In this document: positions 1 through 6,013 of the stretch, one piece after another
How the letters are laid out: each line of letters starts with the position of its first letter
How positions within the stretch are numbered: position 1 is the stretch's first letter
Assembly (NCBI GenBank): GCA_024710825.1
Contig: JANJUA010000314.1
Coordinates: 1 to 6,013, forward strand
DNA length: 6,013 bases
Reading direction: 5' to 3'
Origin: Solirubrobacteraceae bacterium
GTDB lineage: Bacteria; Actinomycetota; Thermoleophilia; Solirubrobacterales; Solirubrobacteraceae
Made by a program: the position numbers and the translations under genes
Notes under the pieces: model-generated
Told to the model about the DNA's origin: nothing
Databases searched by the model: none
Seen by the model: the letters and a program-made list of their open reading frames with translations, nothing else

Positions 1-2043
1 TTCACCGGCCCGGTGGTCCCGGTCAACCGGCGCGGCGGTACGCTCGCCGGCCTGACGGCGTACCGGAGGATCGACGATGTCCGTGACCCGATCGACCTGG
101 CCGTGATCGCCATCCCGGCCGCCGGCGTCCTCGAAGTCGCGGCCGCCTGCGCGCGCCACGGCGTGCGCGCGATCGTCGTGCTCTCCGACGGCTTCGCCGA
201 GGCGGGACCGTCGGGGCGGCGTCGCCAGCAAGAGCTCGTGGCGCTGTGCCGTCGCTCCGGGATGCGGCTCGTGGGGCCGAACTGCCTCGGGGTCATCGTC
301 ACCGACCCGGACGTGCGCCTCGACGCGTCGTTCGCCCCGCGGCTCCCCCGGCCAGGGCGAGTGGCGTTCCTGTCGCAGAGCGGCGCGCTGGGGATCGCGG
401 TCGTCGACGCGCTCGACGAGCGCGGGCTGGGCCTGTCGGCGTTCGTCTCGGTCGGCGACAAGGCCGACCTCTCGAGCAACGACTTCCTGGCCTATTGGGA
501 CGCCGATCCCCGGACCGATGTCGTCCTGCTCTACCTCGAGTCGTTCGGCAATCCTCGCCGTTTCGCCCGTCTGGCGCGTAGGGTCGCGCGGCGGACGCCG
601 ATCGTGGCCGTCAAGGGCGGGCGCTCGGCTGCCGGAGCGCGCGCCGCCGGCTCGCACACCGGCGCGCTGCTCGCGGGCTCCGGCGCCGTCGTCGACGCGC
701 TCTTCGCCGAGGCGGGGGTGATCGCGACCGACACGCTCGGCGAGCTCTTCGACATCGCGGCGTTCCTGGCCGTCCAGCCGGCGCCCCGCGGGTGCCGGGT
801 CGGGGTCATCACCAACGGTGGGGGTCTCGGCATCCTCTGCGCCGACGCCTGCGAGGTCCGCGGACTCGACGTCGTGGAGCTCGATGCGGAGGTGGCGGAG
901 CGCCTGCGTCCGCACGTGTCGGCCAAGGCGGCGCTCGACAACCCGGTGGACCTACTGGCGGAGGCGACGCCGGAGCACTTCCGTCGCGCGGTCGACGCGC
1001 TGGCCGGTAGCGGAGTGGTCGACGCGGTGATCGCCATCTACGTCCCCCCCATGGTCTCGGATCCGCGGGCCGTGGCCGCGGCCATCCACGAGGCGGCCGG
1101 CCGCGCTGCCGTGCCCGTCGCCGCCGTCATGACGATGGCCGACGCGCCGGTCGACGCCCTGGGCGGGGTGCCGGTCTACCGCTTCCCGGAGGAGGCCGCG
1201 CACGCCCTCGCCCATGCCGCCCGTCGCGGCGAGTGGCTGGCGCGCGACGAGGACGACATCGCGGCTCCGCCGGACGCCGACGACCTCGCCGCCGCGTCCG
1301 TGCTGGCCGGCGCCCTCCGCCGAGGACCGGGATGGCTGGAGCCGCCGGAGGTCGCCGCGCTGCTCGACGCGTACGGCATCCCGCGCCCGGCGCAGTCCGA
1401 GGTGACCAGCGTGACGGCCGCGGCGCGCGCCGCCCGCGATCTGGGCGGACCGGTGGCGCTCAAGGCAAGCGCGCCGGGCCTCGTGCACCGGACCGATGCG
1501 GGCGCGGTCGCGGTCGGGCTGTCGGGTCCCCATGCGGTCACCGCCGAGGCGCGTGCGATGGACGCGCGGCTGCGCTCGCGGGGCATCCAGCGGACCGGCT
1601 TCGTCGTCCAGGCGATGGCCTCGGGCCCGGTCGAGCTGCTGGTCGGCGTCGTGGCGGACCCGGTGTTCGGCCCGGTCGTCGCATGCGCGGCCGGTGGGAC
1701 GTCCGCGGAGCTGCTGCACGACACGTCGGTGCGCTTGGCACCGGTCTCCCGGCGCGCCGCGGGCGAGATGGTCCGCTCGCTGCAGCTCTTCCCGCTGCTC
1801 GACGGCTTTCGCGGCGCGCCGCGATGCGACGTCGGCGCGGCGGAGGACGTGATCGTCCGCCTGGCCACGCTCGCCGATGCCCATCCGGAGATCGCCGAGG
1901 CCGAGTGCAACCCGGTGCTGGTCGGGCCGGACGGCGCGGTGGCCGTCGACGCGCGCGTGCGCGTGCGCGTGCCGCCGTCAGTGCTGCCCGAGCCCGCGCT
2001 CTCCCCGACGGGCGCGCCACCGATGAGCGACGCGACGGGCTGA
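1..2043 (+). CDS. Acyl-CoA synthetase (ADP-forming), fused alpha and beta subunits; 5' partial
   Basis: This family interconverts acyl-CoA + ADP + phosphate with the free acid + ATP + CoA in the cytoplasm; the acyl substrate cannot be told from sequence. The frame is open from base 1, giving 680 visible residues ending at TGA 2041-2043. Alignment to the family shows the gene starts upstream: GTG at 13 falls inside the first Rossmann strand region, so it is not the true start. Domains in order (numbered from base 1): CoA-binding Rossmann domain to about residue 100 (GPNC at 92-95); succinyl-CoA-ligase-like domain with SQSG at 125-128 and the SHTG loop at 218-221, whose His219 is the expected phosphohistidine; a second ligase-like domain with a TNGGG motif and NPVDLL; then an ATP-grasp beta domain from about 455 to 665, with the second phosphotransfer His in LVHRTDAG at residue 496. 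There is no C-terminal GNAT acetyltransferase domain, unlike the Pat/Pka fusions; an N-terminal GNAT domain beyond the edge cannot be excluded. Family assignment is firm, substrate unknown. Confidence 0.95.
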   Translation, partial: FTGPVVPVNRRGGTLAGLTAYRRIDDVRDPIDLAVIAIPAAGVLEVAAACARHGVRAIVVLSDGFAEAGPSGRRRQQELVALCRRSGMRLVGPNCLGVIVTDPDVRLDASFAPRLPRPGRVAFLSQSGALGIAVVDALDERGLGLSAFVSVGDKADLSSNDFLAYWDADPRTDVVLLYLESFGNPRRFARLARRVARRTPIVAVKGGRSAAGARAAGSHTGALLAGSGAVVDALFAEAGVIATDTLGELFDIAAFLAVQPAPRGCRVGVITNGGGLGILCADACEVRGLDVVELDAEVAERLRPHVSAKAALDNPVDLLAEATPEHFRRAVDALAGSGVVDAVIAIYVPPMVSDPRAVAAAIHEAAGRAAVPVAAVMTMADAPVDALGGVPVYRFPEEAAHALAHAARRGEWLARDEDDIAAPPDADDLAAASVLAGALRRGPGWLEPPEVAALLDAYGIPRPAQSEVTSVTAAARAARDLGGPVALKASAPGLVHRTDAGAVAVGLSGPHAVTAEARAMDARLRSRGIQRTGFVVQAMASGPVELLVGVVADPVFGPVVACAAGGTSAELLHDTSVRLAPVSRRAAGEMVRSLQLFPLLDGFRGAPRCDVGAAEDVIVRLATLADAHPEIAEAECNPVLVGPDGAVAVDARVRVRVPPSVLPEPALSPTGAPPMSDATG

Positions 2044-2050
2044 CGTTCGC

Positions 2051-2078
2051 CGGGCGGCGGCTCAGGCGCCGCCGCCTG
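2051..2078. terminator. GC-rich hairpin between convergent stop codons, possible bidirectional terminator
   Basis: Bases 2051-2061 pair with 2068-2078 in an 11-bp stem (ten Watson-Crick pairs and one G-T wobble) with a six-base loop, 2062-2067. It lies just after the acyl-CoA synthetase stop (2041-2043), and its loop contains the oxidoreductase stop codon (2062-2064), so it would form at the end of both transcripts. No T-run follows on either strand, so it is not a canonical intrinsic terminator; U-tract-poor hairpins are often proposed as terminators in high-GC actinobacteria. The structure is seen in the sequence, the role is inferred from position. Confidence 0.45.
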
Positions 2079-3318
2079 CCCGACCGCGGTCCGGGTCGAG
2101 CGGCTGGAGGGCGAGCGGAGCGGCCTCGCGATCCGGCCCGAGCTCCACGTCGATGGCCACGTGCTCCTCGCCATCGGGGCTGGGCGCGATGCCCTGCTCG
2201 TCGGCGAGCCACCGCGACAGGTACCGTCCGAAGACCTTGACGGGCGGCCACCACAGCGCGCTGTCGGTGACGCGGGGCTCACCCCGCCCGCCGGCGGGCT
2301 CGGACCGCAGGAACCGCGGCTTCGCGCCGGTCAGGAGCATCCCCCGCATCACCGGGCGAAACGGGACGGGATCGACGGCGGCGCCTGCGCTGGCAGCGAT
2401 GTGCCGCGCGGCGGCGTCGGCCTGCTGCGTCGCGAGACCCCCCTGCTTGACGGGGAAGTTCGTGCCGTCGCCCGCCGCGTAGATGTGCTCGGCACCGACG
2501 ACCCGACCGTGGTCGTCGGTCGGGACGAAGCCGTTGTCGTCCGCCGGGACGCCCTTGATCGCCCGTCCCTCGATCCGGGGCAGCGCCACGACCCGGGCGA
2601 CGGTGATCCGGCGGCCGCCGGGCATCATGGTGATCCGCCCGTCGCGCTCGACGGAGGCGAACGAATCCGTGTGCAACTGGATCGAGGCGTCGCGCCGCAG
2701 CTGGCGGGTCGCCTCCGCGCCCGCCGTGCCGAAGATCGCCAACGGCGTCGGCTCGGGCGTGACCAGGTGCACCGGCATGTCGGCGACGCCGGCGTCGGAG
2801 GCGTGCCGAGCGATCGCGAGCGCCAGCTCGTAGGCCGGCAGGCTCCAGGTCCCCGACGGGGGCACGACCACGGCCACCGATGAGCACAGACCCTGCTCGA
2901 CATCGTCGAGCAGCCTGGCGAGGGCGACGAGATCGCGATCGGAGAAGGTGAGTGCGTCGTCGTAGGCGGCGACCGCGCGCGCGCCCGTGGCGAGGACGAG
3001 CAAGTCGTAGCCGACCTCATCGCCGTTGCTGCAGCGGACGCGGCGCGCGTCGGCGTCGACGGCCTCGACCGCCGCCCGGACAAGTCGGACGCCGAAGCGA
3101 GTGGAGACGTCGCGTAGCGGCACGTCGGTCACCTGCCCGGTGGAGAAGGCGACGGCCACGGTCATGGGGCGCAGGCGGAACGTGTCGTCGGGGGCCACGA
3201 GGGTGAGATCGAAGCGCCCTTGACCGAGGTCATGCAGCGCCATGACGGTCTCGAGAGCGGCGATGCCGCCGCCGGCGATGACGATCCGACGGGGCTCGAT
3301 CGCCGGGGGCGGGGTCAT
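2062..3318 (-). CDS. FAD-dependent oxidoreductase, sulfide:quinone reductase/NDH-2-like, lacking redox cysteines
   Basis: A 418-residue flavoprotein of the pyridine nucleotide-disulfide oxidoreductase superfamily. The FAD-binding Rossmann motif GGGIAALE is at residues 16-23, the LLVLATGAR motif at 106-114, and the second FAD contact, IYAAGDGTNFPVKQGG, at 279-294 (Asp284 expected to contact the FAD ribityl). The central region, where NADH-using relatives carry GxGxxG, reads VVPPSGTWSLPAYE (151-164), so NAD(P)H binding is doubtful. Only two cysteines exist (96 and 145), neither in a CxxC or at an obvious sulfide:quinone reductase catalytic position, arguing against disulfide or sulfide chemistry. 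There is no transmembrane segment; a Trp/Arg-rich stretch near 350-375 could be a membrane-facing helix. ATG 3318 was chosen because it puts the Rossmann strand at residue 12, as is usual; a GAGG lies only 2 nt upstream, too close to be an ideal ribosome site. Probably co-transcribed with the small gene 28 bp upstream. Donor and acceptor are unknown. Confidence 0.9.
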   Translation of the reverse strand: MTPPPAIEPRRIVIAGGGIAALETVMALHDLGQGRFDLTLVAPDDTFRLRPMTVAVAFSTGQVTDVPLRDVSTRFGVRLVRAAVEAVDADARRVRCSNGDEVGYDLLVLATGARAVAAYDDALTFSDRDLVALARLLDDVEQGLCSSVAVVVPPSGTWSLPAYELALAIARHASDAGVADMPVHLVTPEPTPLAIFGTAGAEATRQLRRDASIQLHTDSFASVERDGRITMMPGGRRITVARVVALPRIEGRAIKGVPADDNGFVPTDDHGRVVGAEHIYAAGDGTNFPVKQGGLATQQADAAARHIAASAGAAVDPVPFRPVMRGMLLTGAKPRFLRSEPAGGRGEPRVTDSALWWPPVKVFGRYLSRWLADEQGIAPSPDGEEHVAIDVELGPDREAAPLALQPLDPDRGRAGGGA

Positions 3319-3346
3319 GACCTCATCGGAGGCGCGATGCGCTGCC

Positions 3347-3595
3347 TCATCGCGGCCCTTTGGCGCGGCTCGACTCCGACAGCCGCCGACGGACGGCGCC
3401 CAACTCGCGATCGAGGTCCCTGATGGTCGTGCCGAGCGCGAGCGGAACGGTGCCGCCGGCACGGTAGCTCTCACGCCGCGCGCGGAGCGCACCGACGACG
3501 TGCATGAGCCGGCGCGCCCGATGCTCCAGCCGCACCCGTTCGAGGTCGCCCCCGAGCGAGGCCGGACGGGTCGAGGTCGTCGGGATGGTCGCCAT
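3347..3595 (-). CDS. Small basic helical protein, function unknown
   Basis: An 82-residue protein I do not recognise. After a short Thr/Pro/Ser-rich N-terminus it appears mostly helical: helix one roughly residues 14-45, a Gly-Gly-Thr-Val-Pro turn at 47-51, and helix two roughly 52-78, consistent with a helical hairpin or short coiled coil. It has 17 Arg and 1 Lys against 8 acidic residues, so it is basic; there is no cysteine, signal peptide or membrane segment. Third codon positions are about 87% G/C, matching real genes here and supporting coding. ATG 3595 is preferred, although no clear Shine-Dalgarno precedes it; an in-frame ATG at 3631 would add 12 residues but lies inside a strong inverted repeat. 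The stop is 28 bp before the flavoprotein start on the same strand, so the two probably share a transcript. It could be an accessory partner of that oxidoreductase; this is guesswork from position. Confidence 0.6.
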   Translation of the reverse strand: MATIPTTSTRPASLGGDLERVRLEHRARRLMHVVGALRARRESYRAGGTVPLALGTTIRDLDRELGAVRRRLSESSRAKGPR

Positions 3596-3711
3596 GGCAG
3601 CAAACGTAGGTCGGCGCTCGCGCCGCGGCATCCCGTCGCGTTCCGCTGCCAGGTCCGTAGAAGCTCCGGATGCCGGTCGCGGCGCGAGACGTTGGGCCAC
3701 CTGGACGCCGG
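3596..3711. other. Intergenic gap between GH65 stop and small basic gene
   Basis: This 116-bp space is the only sizeable non-coding stretch in the window. It holds the interrupted inverted repeat listed separately. On the minus strand the segment just before ATG 3595 (3613-3608, reading TACGTT) resembles a weak -10 element, which would place a start site within a few bases of the ATG and suggest a nearly leaderless message. I could not find a convincing -35 partner, so no promoter is claimed. Confidence 0.4.
3617..3688. repeat. Interrupted inverted repeat downstream of GH65, possible terminator or 5'-UTR structure
   Basis: The 11 bases at 3617-3627 (CTCGCGCCGCG) are the exact reverse complement of 3678-3688. 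Just inside, 3626-3633 (CGGCATCC) is the exact reverse complement of 3668-3675. The arms can stack as about 17 bp of stem with one 4-nt bulge (3676-3679) around a 34-nt loop. It begins 23 bp after the GH65 stop and ends 21 bp before ATG 3595, so it could end the GH65 transcript or fold in the leader of the small gene-flavoprotein transcript. There is no T-run. Pairing is seen directly; function is inferred. Confidence 0.45.
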
Positions 3712-6013
3712 TCAGGCCGTCGGGCGGTGCAGCGGACCGACCCTGGCGACGTCGCCGTGAGGGTGACGCCGGAGACGGCCCTCGAACGTGTCGCCCGGCC
3801 CGACCGTCTGGATGCGGCCGTCGAAGCCAAGACGGAACGGCGCGGCGTCCCCCGACGGCACCTTCAGCCTCAGCCGCTGTCCCTCCACGCGGACTTCGAT
3901 CCGCCAGTGACCGCGGTACCGGATCGTGGTCTCGAGCGCGTCGAGCTCGTCGGGCAGACGCGGGTTGAGCCACAGGACGTCGTCGCGGATCTCCAGACCG
4001 AGGTAGCAGCGCTGGACGAGGTCGACCGTGCCGGCCATCGCACCGAGATGGATGCCCTCCGAGGTCGTTCCGCCCTGTGCGTCCGCGACGTCGGCGCCGA
4101 GTGCCTCGACGAAGAGCGGCCACGACCCGGGACGGTCGCCGCGGGCCAGGACCCAGGAGTGCACGAGGCGGCTCAGCGTCGAGCCGTGCGAGGTGCGCCG
4201 AGCGTAGTAGGCGATGTTGTCGGGGATCGTCCGGTACTCGAACCGATAGCCCAGCCGGGCGAAGAGCTCGGCGAGCTGGTCTGCGGACAGCAGATAGAAG
4301 AGCATGAGTACGTCCGCCTGCTTGGAGGCCTTGTACCGGTTTGGGGTGTCCCCCTCCGCCTCGAGAATGCGATCGAGCCGCTGGATGTCGCCGTAGCGTG
4401 CCCGGTACGCCTCCCAGTCGAGCTCGTCGAGCGACTCATAGCCCTCGAACTGGCTGATGATCCCGTCTTCGTGGAACGGCACGAAGAGCCGCCTGCTGAT
4501 CCGCTGCCAGCGGCGTAGCTCCGCCTCGGTCAGGCCGAGCTGCTGACGCAGGGCGTGTCGACGGGCGGCAGGGAGGCGATCGAGCACGTCAAGCGCGCGG
4601 CACAGCACCCACGCCGCCATGACGTTGGTGTAGGCGTTGTTGTCGACGCCCGGGCCTCTGTCGTCCGGATAGGCGTCGTGGTACTCGTCAGGCCCCATGA
4701 TGCCGCAGATCACGTAGCGGTCACGAGACGCGTCGTACCGGGCGATCGACGCCCAGAAGCGCGCCACCTCCAGGATCAGCTCCGCCCCGAAGCGAGACAG
4801 CACATCGACGTCACCGGTCGTCTGGAACTGCTGCCAGGCGCCGTAGGCCACGGCGAGACCGACATGGCGCTGACGATGCGACCGATCGGGCGTCCAGCGG
4901 CCCGAGCGCGGGTTGAGATGCCACGTCTGGCTCTCCTCCCGGCCGTCCGAGCCGCTCTGCCAGGGGAACATGGCCCCGGCGTGTCCGGCCTCGAGCGCCG
5001 CGCGTCGTGCTTCGGGCAGCCGCCGGTGGCGATAGCGCAGGAGCGTGCTCGCGACATGCGGCATGTTGAAGTTGAGCGTCGGCAGCACGAACAGCTCGTC
5101 CCAGAAGACGTGGCCGCGATACGCCTCGCCATGCAAGCCACGAGCCGGAACGCCTGCGTCCAGGTCGCCGGTGTGCTCGGAGACGGCCTGCAGCAGATGA
5201 ACGACGTGGAGGTTGAGACGGAGGTCGACATCGACGTGTCGCTCGAGCCGGAGGTGCCAGTCGCGCCAGAGGTCGCGCCATCGCTCGGAGTGCGCGCGAA
5301 GCAGCCTCGCGAAGGTCCCGGCGGTCGCCACGGCGCGGCGCGCCGCGAGCCGTGGCTCAGAGATGCCCACGTCGCGCGAGGTGTACAGCGCGACCGTCTT
5401 CTCGACGACCAGGGTGGCGCCCCGCCACAGCTCGCAGACGAGCTCCTCGGTGACCTGGGCGCGGCCCGGCACCAACCGCCGGAACCGCGCTCGATGGAGC
5501 CTCTCCCCTCGCCGAGGCGAGTGCGGGCGGCCACGGCGATGGTGATCTCCGATTGCGTGGTCCGCGCGCTCAGCTCGATGCCGTCGTCCGCCCAGCGGCC
5601 GGTCCGGATGGCGCCAAGATGTCTGTTGCCGAGGCCCTGGTAGCGCCGCACGCCTCCGTTCGCCACCCCACCGTCCAGACCGCTGCGGACATCGACGGTG
5701 CCCGACCAGTCGACCGCCTCGATGACCGTCTCGAGCGCCGCCAGGTGTGGCTCGTCCATGCTGGTGAAGCGTCGCTGGACGATCACGGTCCGGCGCCGGC
5801 TCCGGTCGCGAACGGCGATCCGCCGAGTCAGCACGCCGTTGCGCAGGTCGAGCTGCTGCCGATAGCGCTCGACCTCCACGTCCGCCAGCCGGAACCACGG
5901 ACCGCCCTCGACACGAAAGGTCAGCGGCAGCCAGTTGGGGAGGTTGACGAGGCTCTCGTGCTCGAGGGCACGCCCTTCGACGGTGGAGGCGAGCCGGTTG
6001 AAGATCCCGGCGG
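3712..6013 (-). CDS. Glycoside hydrolase family 65 protein (disaccharide phosphorylase/hydrolase), 5' partial and frameshifted
   Basis: GH65 enzymes cleave alpha-glucosides such as trehalose, maltose or kojibiose, usually by inverting phosphorolysis that releases beta-glucose 1-phosphate. The N-terminal beta-sandwich domain (6011 to about 5508) carries FNRLAS, ESLVNLPNWLPLTF and RRFTSMDEPHLAALET. The catalytic (alpha/alpha)6 barrel follows in another frame (about 5505-3712), with GHVFWDELFV, AMFPWQSGSDGREESQ, GIMGPDEYH (Glu codon 4686-4684, the expected general acid), YKASKQADVLMLFY (Lys-Gln at 4323-4318) and RTSHGSTLS (His codon 4188-4186), the last two near the phosphate site of known phosphorylases; a C-terminal beta domain ends at TGA 3714-3712. 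About 765 residues are visible; roughly 50 N-terminal residues are missing for a stand-alone enzyme, more if a HAD phosphatase/beta-phosphoglucomutase domain is fused, as in some actinobacterial relatives. Family certain; substrate unknown. As written, the frame break would prevent a full-length product. Confidence 0.93.
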   Translation of the reverse strand, partial: RRDLQPARLHRRRACPRAREPRQPPQLAAADLSCRGRSVVPAGGRGGRALSAAARPAQRRADSADRRSRPEPAPDRDRPATLHQHGRATPGGARDGHRGGRLVGHRRCPQRSGRWGGERRRAALPGPRQQTSWRHPDRPLGGRRHRAERADHAIGDHHRRGRPHSPRRGERLHRARFRRLVPGRAQVTEELVCELWRGATLVVEKTVALYTSRDVGISEPRLAARRAVATAGTFARLLRAHSERWRDLWRDWHLRLERHVDVDLRLNLHVVHLLQAVSEHTGDLDAGVPARGLHGEAYRGHVFWDELFVLPTLNFNMPHVASTLLRYRHRRLPEARRAALEAGHAGAMFPWQSGSDGREESQTWHLNPRSGRWTPDRSHRQRHVGLAVAYGAWQQFQTTGDVDVLSRFGAELILEVARFWASIARYDASRDRYVICGIMGPDEYHDAYPDDRGPGVDNNAYTNVMAAWVLCRALDVLDRLPAARRHALRQQLGLTEAELRRWQRISRRLFVPFHEDGIISQFEGYESLDELDWEAYRARYGDIQRLDRILEAEGDTPNRYKASKQADVLMLFYLLSADQLAELFARLGYRFEYRTIPDNIAYYARRTSHGSTLSRLVHSWVLARGDRPGSWPLFVEALGADVADAQGGTTSEGIHLGAMAGTVDLVQRCYLGLEIRDDVLWLNPRLPDELDALETTIRYRGHWRIEVRVEGQRLRLKVPSGDAAPFRLGFDGRIQTVGPGDTFEGRLRRHPHGDVARVGPLHRPTA
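5505..5508 (-). other. Frameshift site in the GH65 gene
   Basis: The gene's upstream codons have first bases at coordinates congruent to 2 modulo 3, while the catalytic part uses 0 modulo 3, a net -1 change equal to one missing base. Upstream the frame reads AARTRLGEG, then turns into Ser/Arg/Gly-rich nonsense; downstream the other frame reads ERLHRARFRRLVPGRAQ and runs into VVEKTVALYTSRD. Inserting one G in the four-G run (CCCC at 5505-5508 on the plus strand) gives TRLGEGERLHRARFRRLV, a natural-looking join. The exact base is uncertain within about 5480-5515. Confidence 0.8.

Noticed and set aside
13..15. GTG at 13 as the start of the acyl-CoA synthetase
   Set aside because: The frame is open to base 1, and the preceding FTGP residues match the family's sequence before the first PVN motif; the real start is upstream of the window.
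518..2254. Several long overlapping open frames on both strands across the synthetase gene
   Set aside because: All have shadow composition and lie within a gene with clear domain support; long spurious frames are expected at this GC content.
3319..3603. Upstream extension of the flavoprotein frame to 3603
   Set aside because: It would add 95 low-complexity Arg/Ser/Pro residues and overlap the small gene on the same strand; ATG 3318 fits the normal Rossmann-fold N-terminus.
3596..4123. Upstream extension of the small gene's frame to 4123
   Set aside because: Most of it is a shadow of the GH65 C-terminal region in another frame, with Arg/Gly-rich nonsense composition.
4776..5504. Continuation of the GH65 N-terminal frame to a stop at 4776
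   Set aside because: After about 5505 it becomes Ser/Arg/Pro-rich shadow sequence with no family resemblance; it stays open only because of high GC.
5500..5512. Programmed -1 ribosomal frameshifting in GH65
   Set aside because: There is no canonical X-XXY-YYZ slippery heptamer at GAG GGG AGA, and the family is not known for recoding; a missing base is simpler.
2153..5643. Long plus-strand open frames antisense to the flavoprotein and GH65 genes
   Set aside because: They mirror codons of recognised genes, with no motifs, plausible starts or independent support.
5509..5898. N-terminal 130 residues of the GH65 catalytic frame starting at 5898
   Set aside because: The composition is frame-shadow (Arg/Gly/Ala/His-rich), while the other minus-strand frame over the same bases gives clear GH65 sequence.
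1..6013. tRNA, rRNA, CRISPR array, insertion sequence, attachment site or toxin-antitoxin pair
   Set aside because: I found no direct repeat array, no transposase or integrase motif and no cloverleaf-like sequence; almost all bases are explained by the four genes.

Overview
The window comes from a very GC-rich genome, with strong G/C bias at third codon positions and almost no non-coding space. Together with the protein families present, this suggests an actinobacterium-like chromosome, possibly of the Thermoleophilia/Solirubrobacterales type. That placement is an inference from composition and remembered family resemblance, not a search result. The content looks like ordinary chromosomal metabolism. 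I see no mobile element, CRISPR array, tRNA/rRNA or phage gene, and no evidence for a new multi-gene system.

Layout: (1) 1-2043, plus strand, is most of a fused alpha-beta acyl-CoA synthetase (ADP-forming) whose start lies upstream of the window. (2) It converges on a minus-strand gene at 2062-3318 for an FAD-dependent oxidoreductase related to sulfide:quinone reductase/NDH-2. The two stop codons are 18 bp apart, and a strong GC hairpin sits at this junction. (3) Just upstream of the oxidoreductase, on the same strand, a small gene at 3347-3595 encodes an 82-residue basic, helical protein of unknown function; these two are probably co-transcribed. (4) A 116-bp intergenic gap carries a long interrupted inverted repeat. 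(5) 3712 to the window end, minus strand, holds a glycoside hydrolase family 65 (GH65) protein, a disaccharide phosphorylase or hydrolase, whose start lies beyond the right edge.

The most important observation is that the GH65 gene is split between two reading frames. The N-terminal part (about 6011-5508) and the catalytic part (about 5505-3712) are both clearly GH65, but the join needs a net -1 shift. The best site is the four-base C run at 5505-5508 on the plus strand (G run in the gene). One extra G there would restore a continuous protein, so this is either a one-base assembly deletion or a real inactivating mutation.

Functionally, the acyl-CoA synthetase would interconvert an organic acid and its CoA thioester with ATP formation or use. 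The flavoprotein would feed or draw electrons, possibly at the membrane quinone pool. The GH65 enzyme would process alpha-linked disaccharides such as trehalose, maltose or kojibiose. Nothing in the sequence ties the three into one pathway; all three look like general carbon and energy metabolism.
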